Shown: positions 41,822-54,336 of the stretch, one piece after another
Layout: the number at the start of each line of letters is the position of its first letter
Position numbering within the stretch: the stretch's first letter is position 1
Origin: Sparassis latifolia
Taxonomy: Eukaryota; Basidiomycota; Agaricomycetes; Polyporales; Sparassidaceae
NCBI GenBank assembly: GCA_018466975.1
Contig: JAENRS010000022.1
Span: 496,001 to 560,000 of the forward strand
Reading direction: 5' to 3'
DNA length: 64,000 bases
Position numbers and translations under genes: made by a program
Notes under the pieces: generated by a model
What the model was told of the DNA's origin: nothing
Database searches by the model: none
Seen by the model: the letters and a program-made list of their open reading frames with translations, nothing else

Positions 41822-43933
41822 TTATGCCTTCTCCAGCCTCTTCTCATCGTATCCATGGTCCTCGTGAACCTCGATCTGCTCAATTTGCGCGATCTCAGTG
41901 ACCTCCAGGACGACGTCCTCGCCATCGAACAGCGCCGCCGTCTCCTCAAGTGTCCGGTTCTTCGTCTCCACGACGGTGAAGTAGAGGAAGACGACCTCGA
42001 ACGCGATCCAGCAGCAGTACACGAGCTACGCAAACGTGTCAGATACGAGCTCCATATTCTCAAGCACGGGGAGGGACTCACATAGTACTTCCATGCAAGT
42101 TTCTCGAGCGCGATCGGGTTGACGTACTGGTTGAAGATGAGCGCGAGCGAGATGACGACGTTGAAGACGTTGAAGCCCTTCGCGCGCAGCGAGTATGGCA
42201 GGATCTCAACCGAGTACGTGACGATGAGAGGCGAGAAGGCAAGGCTACAACAGCAATGTCAGGGTACACCACCGAGATTTACGAGACAACGTACTCGTAG
42301 GCGAACGAATACAGGAAGATGAATGCGATATATGCGTGCCCAAACGCAGCCGTCTTGTGAATGGCGTACTGCGCAGAGCATACGGTCTGCATGATGAAGA
42401 AGACCAAACATCCGCCCGCCGAGGCCAAAAAAAGAAAGCGGCGGCCCAGCCTGTCCACGAAGAACGATATACCGACGGCCAGAACGAGATTCCATACTGC
42501 GAGAATACTACGAGATGCCAATCATTAGCGAGAAATAACAAAAAAATGTATAAAAAAGGTATACCCAGTTATTAGTAACTGGATCACTTGGCTTGTAATG
42601 CCGATAGTGTCGAAAACCTTGTTCAGGTAGTATGAGACGAGACCATTCCCAGACCACTGCGAGAACCAAGCAATCGCAATGATGATGATCATCCGCTTTC
42701 TATTACCACGTGTGGCAACCAGGGATTTCCACCCTATGTTTTTGGATGCTAAAACGCGCGAATTCAATCTGACACGCTGAATAAAAATGCGAAAGAAACG
42801 CACCTTGACGGTCAATATTAATAGCAGCCTTGATCTCCTGATACTCGTACTGCACTAGCGGATCTTGTTCGTCGCCATCGGCGTGATAGTATGCGAGAGT
42901 GCGAAGTCCCTCAGAGTCCTTGCCTTTCGAGATAAGCCAACGAGGGCTCTCCGGGGCAAAGAAGATCAATATGACTTGCAGGACCGACGGCAGGCCTTGC
43001 ATGAGGGACGGGATCCGCCATGACCAAGTAGTGCGGATACCTGACGTTCCGAACGTCGTCCAGGAAGCACTGAGCAAGGCCAGAAGCTAAGTGTTGATGC
43101 TGGAATACTGTGAACTGGTACTTACATAACGTTTCCGGAGTGCCACAGGGAGTTATAGACGGAAGTAAGCGGTGCCCGATATGGTGGATACGAAATCTCG
43201 GTGACTAGCATCGGCGAGGCATTTGCTACGCGTTGATTAGCCCAGAGTTTGGAAAAGTCAACGTTCAGTGGCTCTCACCTGCAAATGTCAAACCAAATCC
43301 GACGCAGAATCTGCCCAGCGTCATCAGCTAGAAAAACACTAGGGAATCCATCATCGCATGGCCTACCTTGCCCCGATGAACATGCCGAGGTTATAGGCTG
43401 AAGATTGGACTGCTACCCCGACCAGCATGATAACTGCACCGATCCAGATGGTTGGCCGACGGCCCAGTCCGTCCGAGAGGTACGGAGCGAAAGGATAGCC
43501 TGCAAGTGAGCCGATATTCTACCGCGGAAGGTAACGGATAATTATGTGAGTCTCCAGCGGAGCGCGTACCTGAATTGCGTTCAGAAGACCCAGTCCGCCG
43601 CCCGAAGGGTGATTGAAGTACGTCTCCCACTGCCCCAATGACTGGAAGCTGTTCATCAAGCTGCCGTCGAAACCATTTGTGCAGGACGTAAGGAGGCTTT
43701 CGACGATTGCTACATCAGCATGGACTCGCCCTCAGAGTTGAGAAGAATACTTACAAGAGAAAGATCCAGGCATGGAGGGCGATGAGACTACATGCAAATG
43801 TGGTCAGGATACTATGCTTTTGGGAGAAGAAGTCGAACGACTACCGTCGATTGTTGTACCACTTCCTGTTCGGATCGACGAGATGAGCATAGCCTGCATT
43901 CTGAGCAACTGCAGCAGTGCCTCCAACAGCCAT
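41822..43933 (-). CDS. MFS sugar porter B (paralogue of porter A)
   Basis: A second lactose-permease-like sugar/H+ symporter. It starts MAVGGTAAVAQNAGYAHLVD at 43933, colinear with porter A. Marks are PNRKWYNNRR, TNGFDGSLMNSFQSLGQWE, NIGSLAGYPFAPYLSDGLG, GRRPTIWIG, TWSWRIPSLMQGLPSVLQV, FFAPESPRWLISKGKDSEG, WFSQWSGNGLVSYYLNKVFD, DRLGRRFLFLASAGG, YSVEILPYSLRAKGFNVF, FNQYVNPIALEKLAWKYY and ETKNRTLEETAALFDGEDVV. It ends EKRLEKA-stop at 41822. Exon borders follow those of porter A, and the joints examined are in phase. The C-terminal tail diverges from A and is richer in acidic residues. A TATA box lies about 70 bp upstream. The pair probably arose by duplication; they now sit about 25 kb apart on the same strand. 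Confidence 0.92.
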
Positions 43934-45239
43934 TGCGAACAAACGGGGGACCGCTCTGACGCAAGACTGCTTCGACAAGCACACCGAGGTGCACGAAATA
44001 TTTATACCTCGAGCACCGAGACAAACTTTAACAATATCTCGAGGCTTCATTGGATGCAACTGAACGATAGCGTCCGTCTACCCAGGTGACCATTCGTCTG
44101 CACACTTTGCACTTCCGCGTGATTGGTTCGCAGTGATTACCCCGCATATACCCCGAATTACCCACTTCAATTGACTTGCAACGGGCATATTGTAGAAAGC
44201 TTGGCTGTCAGATCTCGCCAGCACATCATTTCGTCGAGGCATCGTGTCCATTCTTCGTATCACGCACCTTTTTGGTCTTGCCATCTGCCTGTTGCTGACT
44301 TCAACGGGTCCATTTCGTGAGTGAGGCATAGAAACGACTGTGGAGTAATGGTATGGCAATGTGCATTTGGAAGCATATTTTTGAGATATGCACGCAAATG
44401 GATAGTGCAATAATTCTTGGATTCGGCTGCGTAGGTTCGACGGCTTTAGACGGACCGCATGGGTTGAACGGAACAACGGCGGGGTCTGTACGGTGACCAA
44501 TAACGTCGTCCAATAGGTTTGGCTGCGGTCATGGCCGTCAAGTGCTGGCCCGCACTCCGAGTCTTGGCAGAGTTCTTTCAGCATGGGATCCTGCGACAGC
44601 AACTTCTCAGATCGGAAACAACGCTCACCTGAGCATTGTACGCACGCTGCATACGTTCATGTCCTTTCATGTCAAGCGAAGATCGGACTGGCCTTCTAAC
44701 GAGCGGATTAAAGACATATTAACAGAGACAATTTCTGGAGACTCGGACTCTGACTGTCGGGAGAGCATCTCTTCCACTTTTCCCAGGATCCACAGCTTGT
44801 ATTTGTGATTGAATTAACCGGAGCGTTTGGTATATAGGTTTGTCCCAGATATACAAAAACAGGGGAGCAGATAACATGTTGTGAAGTCGCGATTACCGTG
44901 ACTATTAGCCGCGCTGAACGCATTGCGCGTCAGTCACACTTCTTGTGATTTGTGACAGACCCAAGTTGGATTTCTTGCTCTCAGATTACCGGCCGATATC
45001 GATTACCACGGACGTCCAAGAGCTTGATTCTCAAAGAGGAACGTCCTAACGTTAGCAGGGCGTCTGGGGGGCACATCATGAGCAGTGAGTGGTGAGCTCT
45101 GGTCCCATACTTGTTGAATGGAGAGATCAACTATAAAATACATGACATACAGCGACAGGGAGCGTGCGGAGGAAATGAACGTACTCAGCAACGATAACAG
45201 TGCCACGGTCACCAACATCAATCCCGATCGCTCTGATCC
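43934..45239. other. intergenic, porter B promoter and no recognised gene
   Basis: Contains the porter B upstream region. A 174-codon minus frame at 44078-44602 has no motif and lacks splice context. Nothing else was identified. Confidence 0.45.
43998..44007 (-). promoter_or_regulatory. TATA box of sugar porter B
   Basis: On the minus strand GGTATAAATA lies about 70 bp upstream of the ATG at 43933. Position and sequence parallel the TATA element of porter A. Confidence 0.5.
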
Positions 45240-45735
45240 CTTCCCAAAAATTGATCCCTGAGCTCCTGTATGCCTTCAAGCCACAGGTGCTGCAACAGTT
45301 CAGAGGCAGAAGGCCGGTCCAGCACCAGGCACTTCTCAATGAATGAAATAGCAAGGTCCAACACTGTGTCCATTTCGTTGGTTACAATCTAGACCTGGTG
45401 CTGTAATAAGCACTCTCTGATACTGGTGGAATGTAGCGAGCTCAGTGGAATATGGAGCAGTGTACCTTGATCAAGTGTCATACAGGGTGGTCAATGGTGG
45501 GGGAACGAGGTACGCACCATCCTCATTGATCACCTTCCCAGCTCCCGCGCGCATATATTCAGGGACCCGGCCGAGACTGAATCTCAAGATGTTTAGCAAG
45601 TACATCCTCGACTTCTGGCCACTGTAGATCAATTGGAACTGCGAATAGCTTCCTCCGTGTCAAGATTTCACAAATCTGTGTCACCGGGATTTGATGTGAG
45701 TATGGATGGCCATCGCGCCAGGTGTATGTGAGGAT
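45240..45735 (-). pseudogene. relic of an SRPK-like protein kinase (C-terminal part)
   Basis: Two minus-strand pieces match kinase 3. ILTRRKLFAVPIDLQWPEVE lies at about 45600-45680. LDLAISFIEKCLVLDRPSAS, followed by ELLQHLWLEGIQELRDQFLG, lies at about 45240-45380. The sequence between is broken by stops and frame changes. No ATP-binding or catalytic loop is present. Confidence 0.75.
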
Positions 45736-46602
45736 TTGATACATCAAATACACAAGTCAGAACCGGACAGTGATACATCCAGTTCTACTAATGACCATTG
45801 GGTAGAAAAGATTGATGAGTATTCAGGATCGAAAGCTGTCAGGTGGATTATGGGTGCACATGGAAACGGCAAAAAGTCACATCCACCGGGAGATGCGTAC
45901 TATAGCTAGTAGGAACACGTACTCAGAGCGGCCGCAGCACAGAATAGTACGTACTTATGGCACGGGCTAGTGCTCTAAGCACGCACGCGTCGCGTCGACT
46001 AAGTGTGCCATGCGCGGTTCCCGCCTAGAAGTAAATATAATATTCCCCGACATGTCGGGGCCAAAGCAGTCATTGGTCCACGATTATCCCTCATATCGGG
46101 AAACTCAGGCCTTTGCGGGTGGATAAAGAGTGGTATAACTTGAATTCCGTGCCTCTGCACTGCATTATGCCTGTAGTGCGCCTTGCAGCGCCCCCGGAGA
46201 GCCGAACACTGGCATATGCATATGGCGGGACTGAGCAATAGTAGCAGCGTCCTGACGCCACCTGCGTCGCAAGGCAGTTCTTCTGTCATTATGGGGAACT
46301 CCTTTGCGACTGTCCGCGAAAGTCACAGGTCATGTGATCTGTGACTTAGGCTCCTCTTTCTCGAAAGCCTCCCTCTTGCCCACTCGTCTCTCCAGCAGAT
46401 GAGCACAATTGGTTACAGCTGCGAACCATAGGCGACATCAACGCACCTTTTGTTTCGATAATCTCGGAGTTGTGGCCTTGTTGATATAATACAGGTCCTG
46501 AAAGGTATGCGTCCCGAAACAAAATGTTGCATCAAGACCATACACTGACATCTTCCTACTAACAGACCTCATTGTAATCATCATTAGTATCCATATCATT
46601 AA
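45736..46602. other. intergenic, oxygenase upstream region
   Basis: No gene was recognised. It carries the second copy of the GTCAC/GTGAC palindrome about 260 bp upstream of the oxygenase start, and an ACGCGT near 45987. Confidence 0.45.
46322..46345. repeat. GTCAC-N14-GTGAC palindrome, copy 2
   Basis: GTCAC, a core containing CATGTGATC, then GTGAC. The core matches the other two copies closely. It lies upstream of the 2OG oxygenase gene. Confidence 0.5.
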
Positions 46603-49600
46603 ATGTTGGACATAAAAGTTAAGGAAGAACCGGTGCCTGCAGATTCACCCGGTGCGCATGTGACCTTGAAGCAAGACGTGGAGCAAGAAAATGAAGCAAG
46701 ATTCTCGGACTTCAATCATGAAGAGGCTCTGAAACTATCCACACCTCCATCTAATCCACTCTTCATGGAATGCATCAAGCCGGAAGATGTTCCAAAAGCT
46801 GTACTGCGAGAGCCTAATAGCGGGACTTCTACCCCTCACAACCGTTTGGGAGGAAAGACAATCATACCTCAGGCAGCTTCTTTGGACGTAGAGAGAGGTC
46901 ATGGTGATGAGAGAGATAGTGATGAGGATTTGGAACCCTCGGCTGAGAATCAATCGCAGGGAGTACGTTGTTAATTCTCCGCCTCCTCCTCCTAACGAAA
47001 TGGTCAACATAGCAGGATGCATTCAAGCTACCAGGCAATATCAGAAAAGATGTCCATGGTGCGCCTCCGGTTGCTCAGGAAGAGATAGTAGCACCTTTTC
47101 CAGGACAGCTTGGAGGCAAGACTGTCAGGAGCTCAGCATCGGCACCCCCGGAAATGCCTGACGATGAAGAACCCGAACATTTCCCATTGAAAGGAAGCTC
47201 AGAAACAGGGGTCATCGAAACTCAAGGTGGGACATTCGTTCCATACAGCGAATTTGGGGGAAAGACGGTGCTCTCTCGGGCCGTCCCAACGGACGTCGAA
47301 GCGCAGGAAGAGGACAGCGAAGAAGATGAAGATGATGAGGACGAAGATGATGAAGTTGAAGAGGAAGAGGAAGAGGGGCCTCCCGTCGAAAACCCATCGC
47401 AGGACATTCGAGTGCGTGGCTGCCGTAACTCACCTCTTCCATCCATTTGACTGTCCACTAGGAAGACTTCCGCGATATCTTAGCAGGAGATCTCGCATTC
47501 AAAGGCACCTTTGCATTCAACCGCACGTACCCAGATGCTCCCAATCCAATCCTGAATCTTGATCATCTCGGAACTGTTGGTCTGCCCCTGAGCGTACGCG
47601 AAGCGGAGGCGATCAAGTCGCAAGCTGAACAAGCTCCGTTTGGAAAGGGCGAGCGCACTGTCATCGACAAAACTGTCCGAGACACCTGGGAGATGGATGC
47701 TAAGCAGGTAAGATGACGCCGCCACGCGCTGTTGCGAAGATGCGCTGAGAATGCCCAGGTCCGGTTCGACAGCCCTGCATGGAACCTCTTTTTGGATAGG
47801 GTCGTTCAAGAAGTGTGTGCGGAGCTGGGTGTCAACATTGCTGCTAGCAAACCGCGATGCGAGCTTTACAAACTGCTCCTGTATGAGACCGGTTCTCAGT
47901 GCGTCCTTTCTGTCATCGTCTCCTCCCAGCGTATTGATCTTCACATTTTAGTTTCTTGCCTCATGTCGAGTGTGTAGCATGCACTATTATATGTGCGAGA
48001 TACTGACTTCACTACAGTACAGAGAAAGCCAACGGCATGTTTGCGACGATCGTTATCGTGCTCCCTTCTAAGTTCACCGGTGGTGACGCGCACGTCTCTC
48101 ATGGAAGCCTTTCTGCGGTGTACAACACCAGTGTGAAGAGCCTGATGCAGACGACAGTGCTCGCCTGGTACACGGACGTGATGCACGAGATTAAGCCTAT
48201 CACTAGCGGGTACCGGCTCGCGCTATCGTTCAACCTCATACATACCACAACGGGGTTGCGCCCTGCACTGTCTACTCAAATGTCTGTTGTCGAGCCGCTC
48301 CGGCACGTCCTCCTGTCATGGAAGCAGGATAGAGGCCAGAAGGCGCCGGCGAAGCTGCTGTACCTTTTGACCCACAAATACTCACAGGCGAATCTCCGAG
48401 GTAGCGCGCTGAAGGGCGCGGATGCTCACAAAGTTTCGCTCCTCAATAACCTTGCTCAACAGCTGGGGTTCCACGTTGGCCTCGCGAGCGTTGTGTGCCA
48501 CGTCACAGGCTATGCAGAAGATTACGGGCGCGGCAGCTATGGGCGCCGCCGAAGCTGGTTTGGGGGCTACGATGATGATGACGAGGATGACGAGGACGAC
48601 GTGGACGACGTGGGAATGGCAGAAGTGGAGGACACAGCTCTCAGCATCGACCACTTCGTCAACCTGGACGGAGCACCCATCAGGGACGAGCTTGACTGTG
48701 ACGACGGCGCAGAAACCATCCCCGCCAATCTAGCCGATATACTCCAGGCTGGTGACTATGATGACCAAGAGTACGAGGGTTATCTAGGCAACGTGAGCTC
48801 TCATCGTTATATCCCCTATACTCAGTCTGACAATCAGTGTTCCAGGGTGCTGGTTCACTCGAGCGTTGTAAGTTTCCCGTTTCTCAATTTCGGCCGAGTG
48901 CTCTCTGACGCGGTTTTCAGGGTACCGCCGTACCGTCCTCGTAATCTGGCCGCACTGGGCCAATAACGACATTCTCTACGATGGTGACCTCACTGACGCA
49001 TGCGACATCCTCCACGGGACAGATTCACGCAAGCCCACACGCGAAGAGACTGAGTTAACCGACTACGTACTTCGCAATGCAACTATGGACAAGGGAGCCG
49101 TCACGGAGAGTGTCTGCCATGCTGCAGTTGTCTGGAGAGACGTGTCTATCTGGGTTCGTGCCGTAAAAGCATGTGACGCTGAAAGCAGTATCTCGGCTCT
49201 GGGGGACGAAAACGTTTTTCACGCGGTTTTGACGTTCGGCTTGGATGAAATCAAGTCCATGTGAGTAACCTTGCCCGGCATGGGGCCCCATCCTAATATC
49301 CAGTTATAGCTTGGGGAGTGCTTTAGAGAGGGACCCGAGTAACATTGCGAGGTTCGGCTTTTTGGAAAGGTTCGAGAAGTGGGTGGCTCAGCAGCATTCC
49401 GCTGAGTTTGTTGCACACATCAAGAGCTGGATCACGGAGCAATACACTAAAGCTGCCCAGTCACTCAAGAAGCCTGAAAAGTATGAAAAGAGGCTTCTTC
49501 TATCTTTGGCGGATAAGTTCGGTGGTACTGCATATCTGGAAAACAAGCGAGTATTCATTTCTGCTAATTGATTATATTCCTTGATTATTGAACTACTTCT

Positions 49601-51521
49601 AGCATCACGCCCCAGATCAAGGGGGTAGCCGATCTTCAATTCATTCGCGAGTTTGCTGTGTTCCTGCATAAGGAGGGCCAAGCCATAGAAACGGATGTAC
49701 GCAGTCGCATTGTCAAGGACCTCCTATCCACAGCTATATCCAAGCTCAATCTCTATCCTCCGAAGACAGCATCGACCCCGTCGTACTCCTGGGGACAACC
49801 CGTCGACCCTTCGAATTCCAAAACACATTTAGAACTCGCTCGGGTCTATGTTATCTCATGCCTCGCCACGCAGAACGATGATCTGGCGGAGGTAGTCTTT
49901 AACAAGCTCACAGATACATCTGGCGTGACACCCCAAGTTGCTCAGCAGCGCGTCAAAGAGATCTGGCTTCCGCTCTTGACAGGTCTGAGTGCCTACGTGA
50001 AGTCTCGCTCTCCCAGCCGTCCTATACCTGGACTAGAGAAACTGAGCAAAGTAGCAATAGGAGTTTACTTGGATTCCGCCCGCGCGAACCCAAGAATCGT
50101 GGCCCGTGCAGATATATCTTCAGTCATTCAGGCTCTCATTCTCTGCGGTCAACCTCAGCTCGTTGTATCCTTGTAAGTCTTAGTGAATTTGCCTATGAAC
50201 ATTGTCTAATGCACAGGATATAACAGCGTTGTCCCGAAGATGGAGGCGTTGCCCCTGGAAGCCTCTGCGCTCCGTGATTTCTTCGAAGAGCTTCACGCCA
50301 AAAGAGAGCAATTTTCCTTCACGGACGAGCAACGTCAAGAGCTTCAGGCTGTCATCGTCAAGTTGGTGAAGCGCTACGCCTTAAAGGTCGACTTACCAGT
50401 TCAAGCCCCTGCCCCAAATTACAATTGGGTAACGTTAAACTACGCAACCGGAGTTGCAGATGTCTCACAAGTAATCGCTGCTCTCGAATGTTGCATTGCC
50501 ATCGGCGTACCAGAAGCCTCCAGCACCATTCTCGACCGCCTCCTAAGCCCGACTGTGCTGAAAAGCAACTACGTCACCAGCAATCTGGTACCACTCGTAC
50601 CGGCTCTGCGCAAGCTGGCTGCCAAATACAAAACCTCCCTGAGCACCGTTCCTTTCTCTTCTGCGTTCCGCGGAATCATGCTCGCATATACCGAAAAGGT
50701 CCTTGGCCCGCGACCAGCAGACGCCTCGGCGAAACTCAAGGAGTTGCAGAAGTGGACTTGCAATTGTGGAGAGTGCGCTCCGGTTCGCGCCTTCTTAACG
50801 TCGCAGCCAGAGAAAAGCCAGACATGGCAGCGCATCGGTGCGCCGAGGCGCAAGCACGTGGAGAACTTCCTGCAGAGATATGCATGGTCGATCGCCACCT
50901 GGGATACCGTCCGGACGTCGCCGCAAGGCTTAACGGTGTGTTTCCGTTTCTCGTCGCGACGTCGTCTGGTCGAACAGGCCGGTTTACTCATGATCTGCTT
51001 TGCAGGTCTCCAAGAAGGATGTAATCTACGAGCCCGTCCGTTGGATTTCAGACCAGAAGAAAGGCCTGACCCTGCTGAAGGATATCAGCAACGACATGAC
51101 GCAGCTCAGAGCGATCCTCACAGAGGACTACGATAAGATCATCGACCTCCTGAAGGCGAAATCTGGCGCTGCTACAGCACAGTCCAGCAGCAGTAGCATA
51201 CCCAAACCCGCTCTCCCAGCTGCCTCGTTACTGGCTCAGAATGCACAAAGAACCTTGCCGGTGATGCCGGTGACATATATGGCCGCACTGCCGCCGGCGA
51301 TCCCGACTGCGTCTCAAACACTAGTACCGGGGATGTCAGGTCAACCAGTGCGCTTCCAGGCGGTCTACACGAGCAACGCTCCCCCGCCAGGTACTATTGC
51401 TGCACCACCGGCTGCTGCACCCTCGATATCGACAGCGGTCCCTGCGAGGGCCGACGGAGAGCCGCCAAGGAAGAGAAAGAAAACTAACTATGACCCGAAG
51501 GATGTCATCGATCTCACATAG
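46603..51521 (+). CDS. Large 2OG-Fe(II) dioxygenase (P4H-like domain) with acidic GGKT-repeat N-terminus
   Basis: A protein of more than 1,200 residues with a prolyl-4-hydroxylase-type Fe(II)/2-oxoglutarate domain. It starts MLDIKVKEEPVPADSPGAH. The N-terminal region is acidic and holds three GGKT units (RLGGKTII, QLGGKTVR, EFGGKTVL), the third followed by a long Glu/Asp run. A conserved block reads FKGTFAFNRTYPDAPNPIL. The catalytic domain reads ELYKLLLYETGSHFLPHVDT once two introns are removed, giving the HxD iron ligands (47962 onward). MFATIVIVLPSKFTGGDAHV follows, then the distal His in WYTDVMHEIKPITSGYRLAL, with the 2OG-binding Arg. An Asp-rich insert, RRTVLVIWPHWANND and a long helical C-terminal region follow. 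The C-terminus is basic and Ala/Pro-rich (PPRKRKKTNYDPKDVIDLT-stop) and could be a nuclear signal. Introns are short and in phase. The substrate is unknown. Confidence 0.87.
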
Positions 51522-51719
51522 ACAATACCCATCCGCAATGTGTGTTTATGTTATTCGTCACCTATCTTGGAGTTGTACGAGAGTAATCTTGTGTTTCTTG
51601 GTTTGGCGCTGATATCTTACGACCTTGGGTTCATTGTGATCCTGTGGCTTGCTTTGGCTGTAGCAGATACTGAGCGGGAGTGTACATATGTTATGGTATA
51701 AGTTTTTCTTTAATACGCC

Positions 51720-52150
51720 GCAGCCCAATGAGCAATTACGACGCTGTTTCCGGCTGTTATTACAGTTGCCGTCTCAACGTCAACGTCCGCCCGCGGTCGG
51801 GTACCGCCTCGAGGTGGCACCTCTCCACTCGCGGCCTTCAAAAGCGCTACGCGCATGCAGCATGGGGGTTTGTCAAACGTATCACATCGCCTTCACGCAG
51901 CATGCGCGCATACCGCGTGGCGGAAGATTCGACCAGCCAGACAAAGCGCAGAATGGAAGGACACGAGTGTGGATAAAGGTAGGGACGTTTGGGACGGCGG
52001 AGAATAGTTGATGATCGTGCGTTGTTTCTGTTACGAATGTGGGCGTGGACGTAGACGTGAGTGTTGTCGCAGCGCCAAGCTGGATCGTCGGGTGCTCGAG
52101 CCGAAGTGCAGATGGCGAGGAGGATCATTATTGCTGGATCTTCGGTGAGT
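51720..52150 (-). pseudogene. relic of the BBOX-like dioxygenase 3' end
   Basis: This sequence aligns with the 3' end of the dioxygenase gene at 56.4-57.7 kb. Conserved pieces encode REGD, the LTNPHAA-type remnant of LFDNRRVLHA, and the region around ESPAARYEY. A gap of several tens of bases removes the distal-histidine segment, and frames shift. Similarity continues into the flank (51600-51720 versus 56220-56345), so a segment, not only the gene, was duplicated. Confidence 0.75.
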
Positions 52151-52499
52151 AGTTGAGGAATCATCTACGTCTGTGTCCGCTTTTGATTTAGCATTCCTGC
52201 GTCATTCAGAGCAATATGATCAAGATCTCGTGCAATTAAGGGGAGGTAAAGGAAGCTGACATTACTGTGATGAAACGTACTCACTGAAGGTGCGCAGATC
52301 TATCAGTTTACCCAATCTGAATTTCTTCGCGTGAAGGCTGGCGTGCATCTGTCCGGCGGGCGATGTCGCGTCGGTGATGTCTCCGCTGTACAGTGTCATC
52401 ATTATTGGTCCAGGTAGGCTAGATTACAAGGATGATGCGACGAACTGTGGAACAGCATTAGAGAACACGGAGTAACCGAGAAGTAGAAATGCCTAACAT

Positions 52500-53700
52500 T
52501 CAAGCATTAACCGTCAAAGTAAATATGAGAGAGACGATGGATCTCACACTGCCCAGATAACCCTCATACCGATGCTCCCCGCAGTCAACAGACAGGAGCA
52601 TGACAGCCAAATCAGCAGGGAAAATTTGTGCACTATTGTCAACCTCAAATGGGTGCTTCGTCCAGGTTGACCAAGTGGTCGATGCAATCGTACCGGCTTG
52701 GGCTCCGGCCCAGCCGACCCGCGATTGCCTGTGCAACCTCTGACGTGACACAACGCTCACCGGGCTATGGAGAAAGGCCAGCTGCTGAACGAGATTGTTG
52801 AGAAGCGAAGGTGTCTCTGCCCTTCAGCGCGCCACCTCGAAGATCCGCCTAGGGAGTATTTGTGCGTCAGAATAATACATCATCCAGGGATTTCTCACCC
52901 GGAGCGTGCTGCCATGACAGCAGGATCGATGACAGACATGTGAGCAGACAGCGCCGGACGAAGCAACATTGTACTTAGCATGGATGAGGCTGAGACGCGG
53001 CACTTGCTCATGATCACTCCGATAACCTTACTCCGTACGTCACCTCCATGTACCAGGCGAGTACCGTCGTCCGCATTAGACTCTTTGCACTGGTGTCGTA
53101 TACTGCAGACTGCCATGAGAGACGTGGGCGTCACCACCAGTAAACTTAGGGCAGCACGACAACGATCATCGGATGCCGGAATCCCATTGACTTCCTCAGC
53201 GCTGGGAATAAAATCAGCATCTCGCACAAATGGTGGTCCGTGCTACACATTCGACATGAGGCAGGAAGCTGCAATGCACATATACTGATAAGCCAGCGTC
53301 GGTAATAACAGAATAGACGCACCGAGAATCGGTCTCGTAGGGGAGCAGTTTGTAGAGCTCCCAAAGCGATTTGCTTGCAGAAATGTTGAGTTGTGCACAC
53401 ATTTTGGGGGTAAGAAGACTACAGTGGCCTTAAACCGGACCTGTGCATGCCCAGTGTACTGCGAGAAGGGAAGTTGGCGTCACCGTACCTGTTCGGCATC
53501 CATTTCGATGTGTCACGCACGGTCTTGTCGATAACAGTGCGCTCACCCTCCCCTACCGGTGCTTGTTCAGCATGAGGCATAATCGCACCTCTGCTTCACG
53601 CCTAATCAAAGGCAGGCCAATAGTGCCGAGATGATCTAGAATGAGGATGGGACTGGGAGCGTCTTGGTAGGCACGTTGAAAGCGAAGGTACCTTTGAGTC
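52500..53700 (-). pseudogene. decayed inverted copy of the 2OG-Fe(II) oxygenase
   Basis: The copy is read on the minus strand and covers the middle of the gene at 46.6-51.5 kb, introns included. It begins with KGTFAFN and the following block, then SKSLWELYKLLPYETDSR and FLPHVE. Next are GDAHVSHGSLQ-like sequence and RPALSAHMSVIDP, ending with EHRYEGYLGS. Lesions include the donor after CATGTCGA changed from GT to AT (53249-53250), frameshifts in the FTGG/SHG region, loss of the distal His/Arg frame and several stops. The 5' and 3' thirds of the gene are missing. Confidence 0.85.
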
Positions 53701-54336
53701 ACCCGCTAAAATGTTTTGTGGAAGGTGGACAATTAAGCAGCTACACGGGACGAGCGGCGATAGCCACACAGTCGAACCTTATCTTTCCCGTCCTCCTGTG
53801 CTCATAAGCATCGACGTCCAGGGGAACCGCCTGACAGGTAACCGTCTTCTCCCCAAGTCTGTTATACCCGACAGAGCACACGAAGGACTTGTCCGATTGC
53901 CAGGGAACTATCAGGGTTCCTCATTACGTCAAGCATTTCCTGGGACACTGATTTAAATGTGCCACCCGTTCCTTAATTTTTGTGTCCAGCATGGAAAACT
54001 ATGAGGGCTGAATACCCATCATGTACATGAGATAAGCTAATAAAACGCCAGTCGACGGTCCTAAGAGCGCCACATACCTCTCAGTGTCTGCATTAATTTC
54101 TCAAGCAAGGTGAGAGTCACAAACAAAACGAGCATAGCCTATAGACTGAGGCTCTAGAAGATATTACCCTCCGAGTCTGCGCTAGGAAGACGAGGTCGTG
54201 TCACGATCATGTGACCCGTGACTGTCGCGGTTAATGACGCGGCTCGATTCGGAACCTATGTATCGTCGTCCTCAAAATACAGCCGAAAGACTGAGTTGTT
54301 CCCTCCCTATCGACTTGAATTTCGACAGCTTTACCC
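53701..54336. other. intergenic, kinase 3 upstream region
   Basis: Spacer between the oxygenase relic and kinase 3. Holds the third palindrome copy. No gene was recognised. Confidence 0.45.
54200..54222. repeat. GTCAC-N13-GTGAC palindrome, copy 3
   Basis: GTCAC, a 13-nt core with GATCATGTGACC, then GTGAC. It lies about 115 bp upstream of the first kinase 3 codon. Confidence 0.5.

Noticed and set aside
44078..44602. 174-codon minus-strand frame
   Set aside because: Composition and lack of motif or splice sites suggest a chance frame in intergenic DNA.
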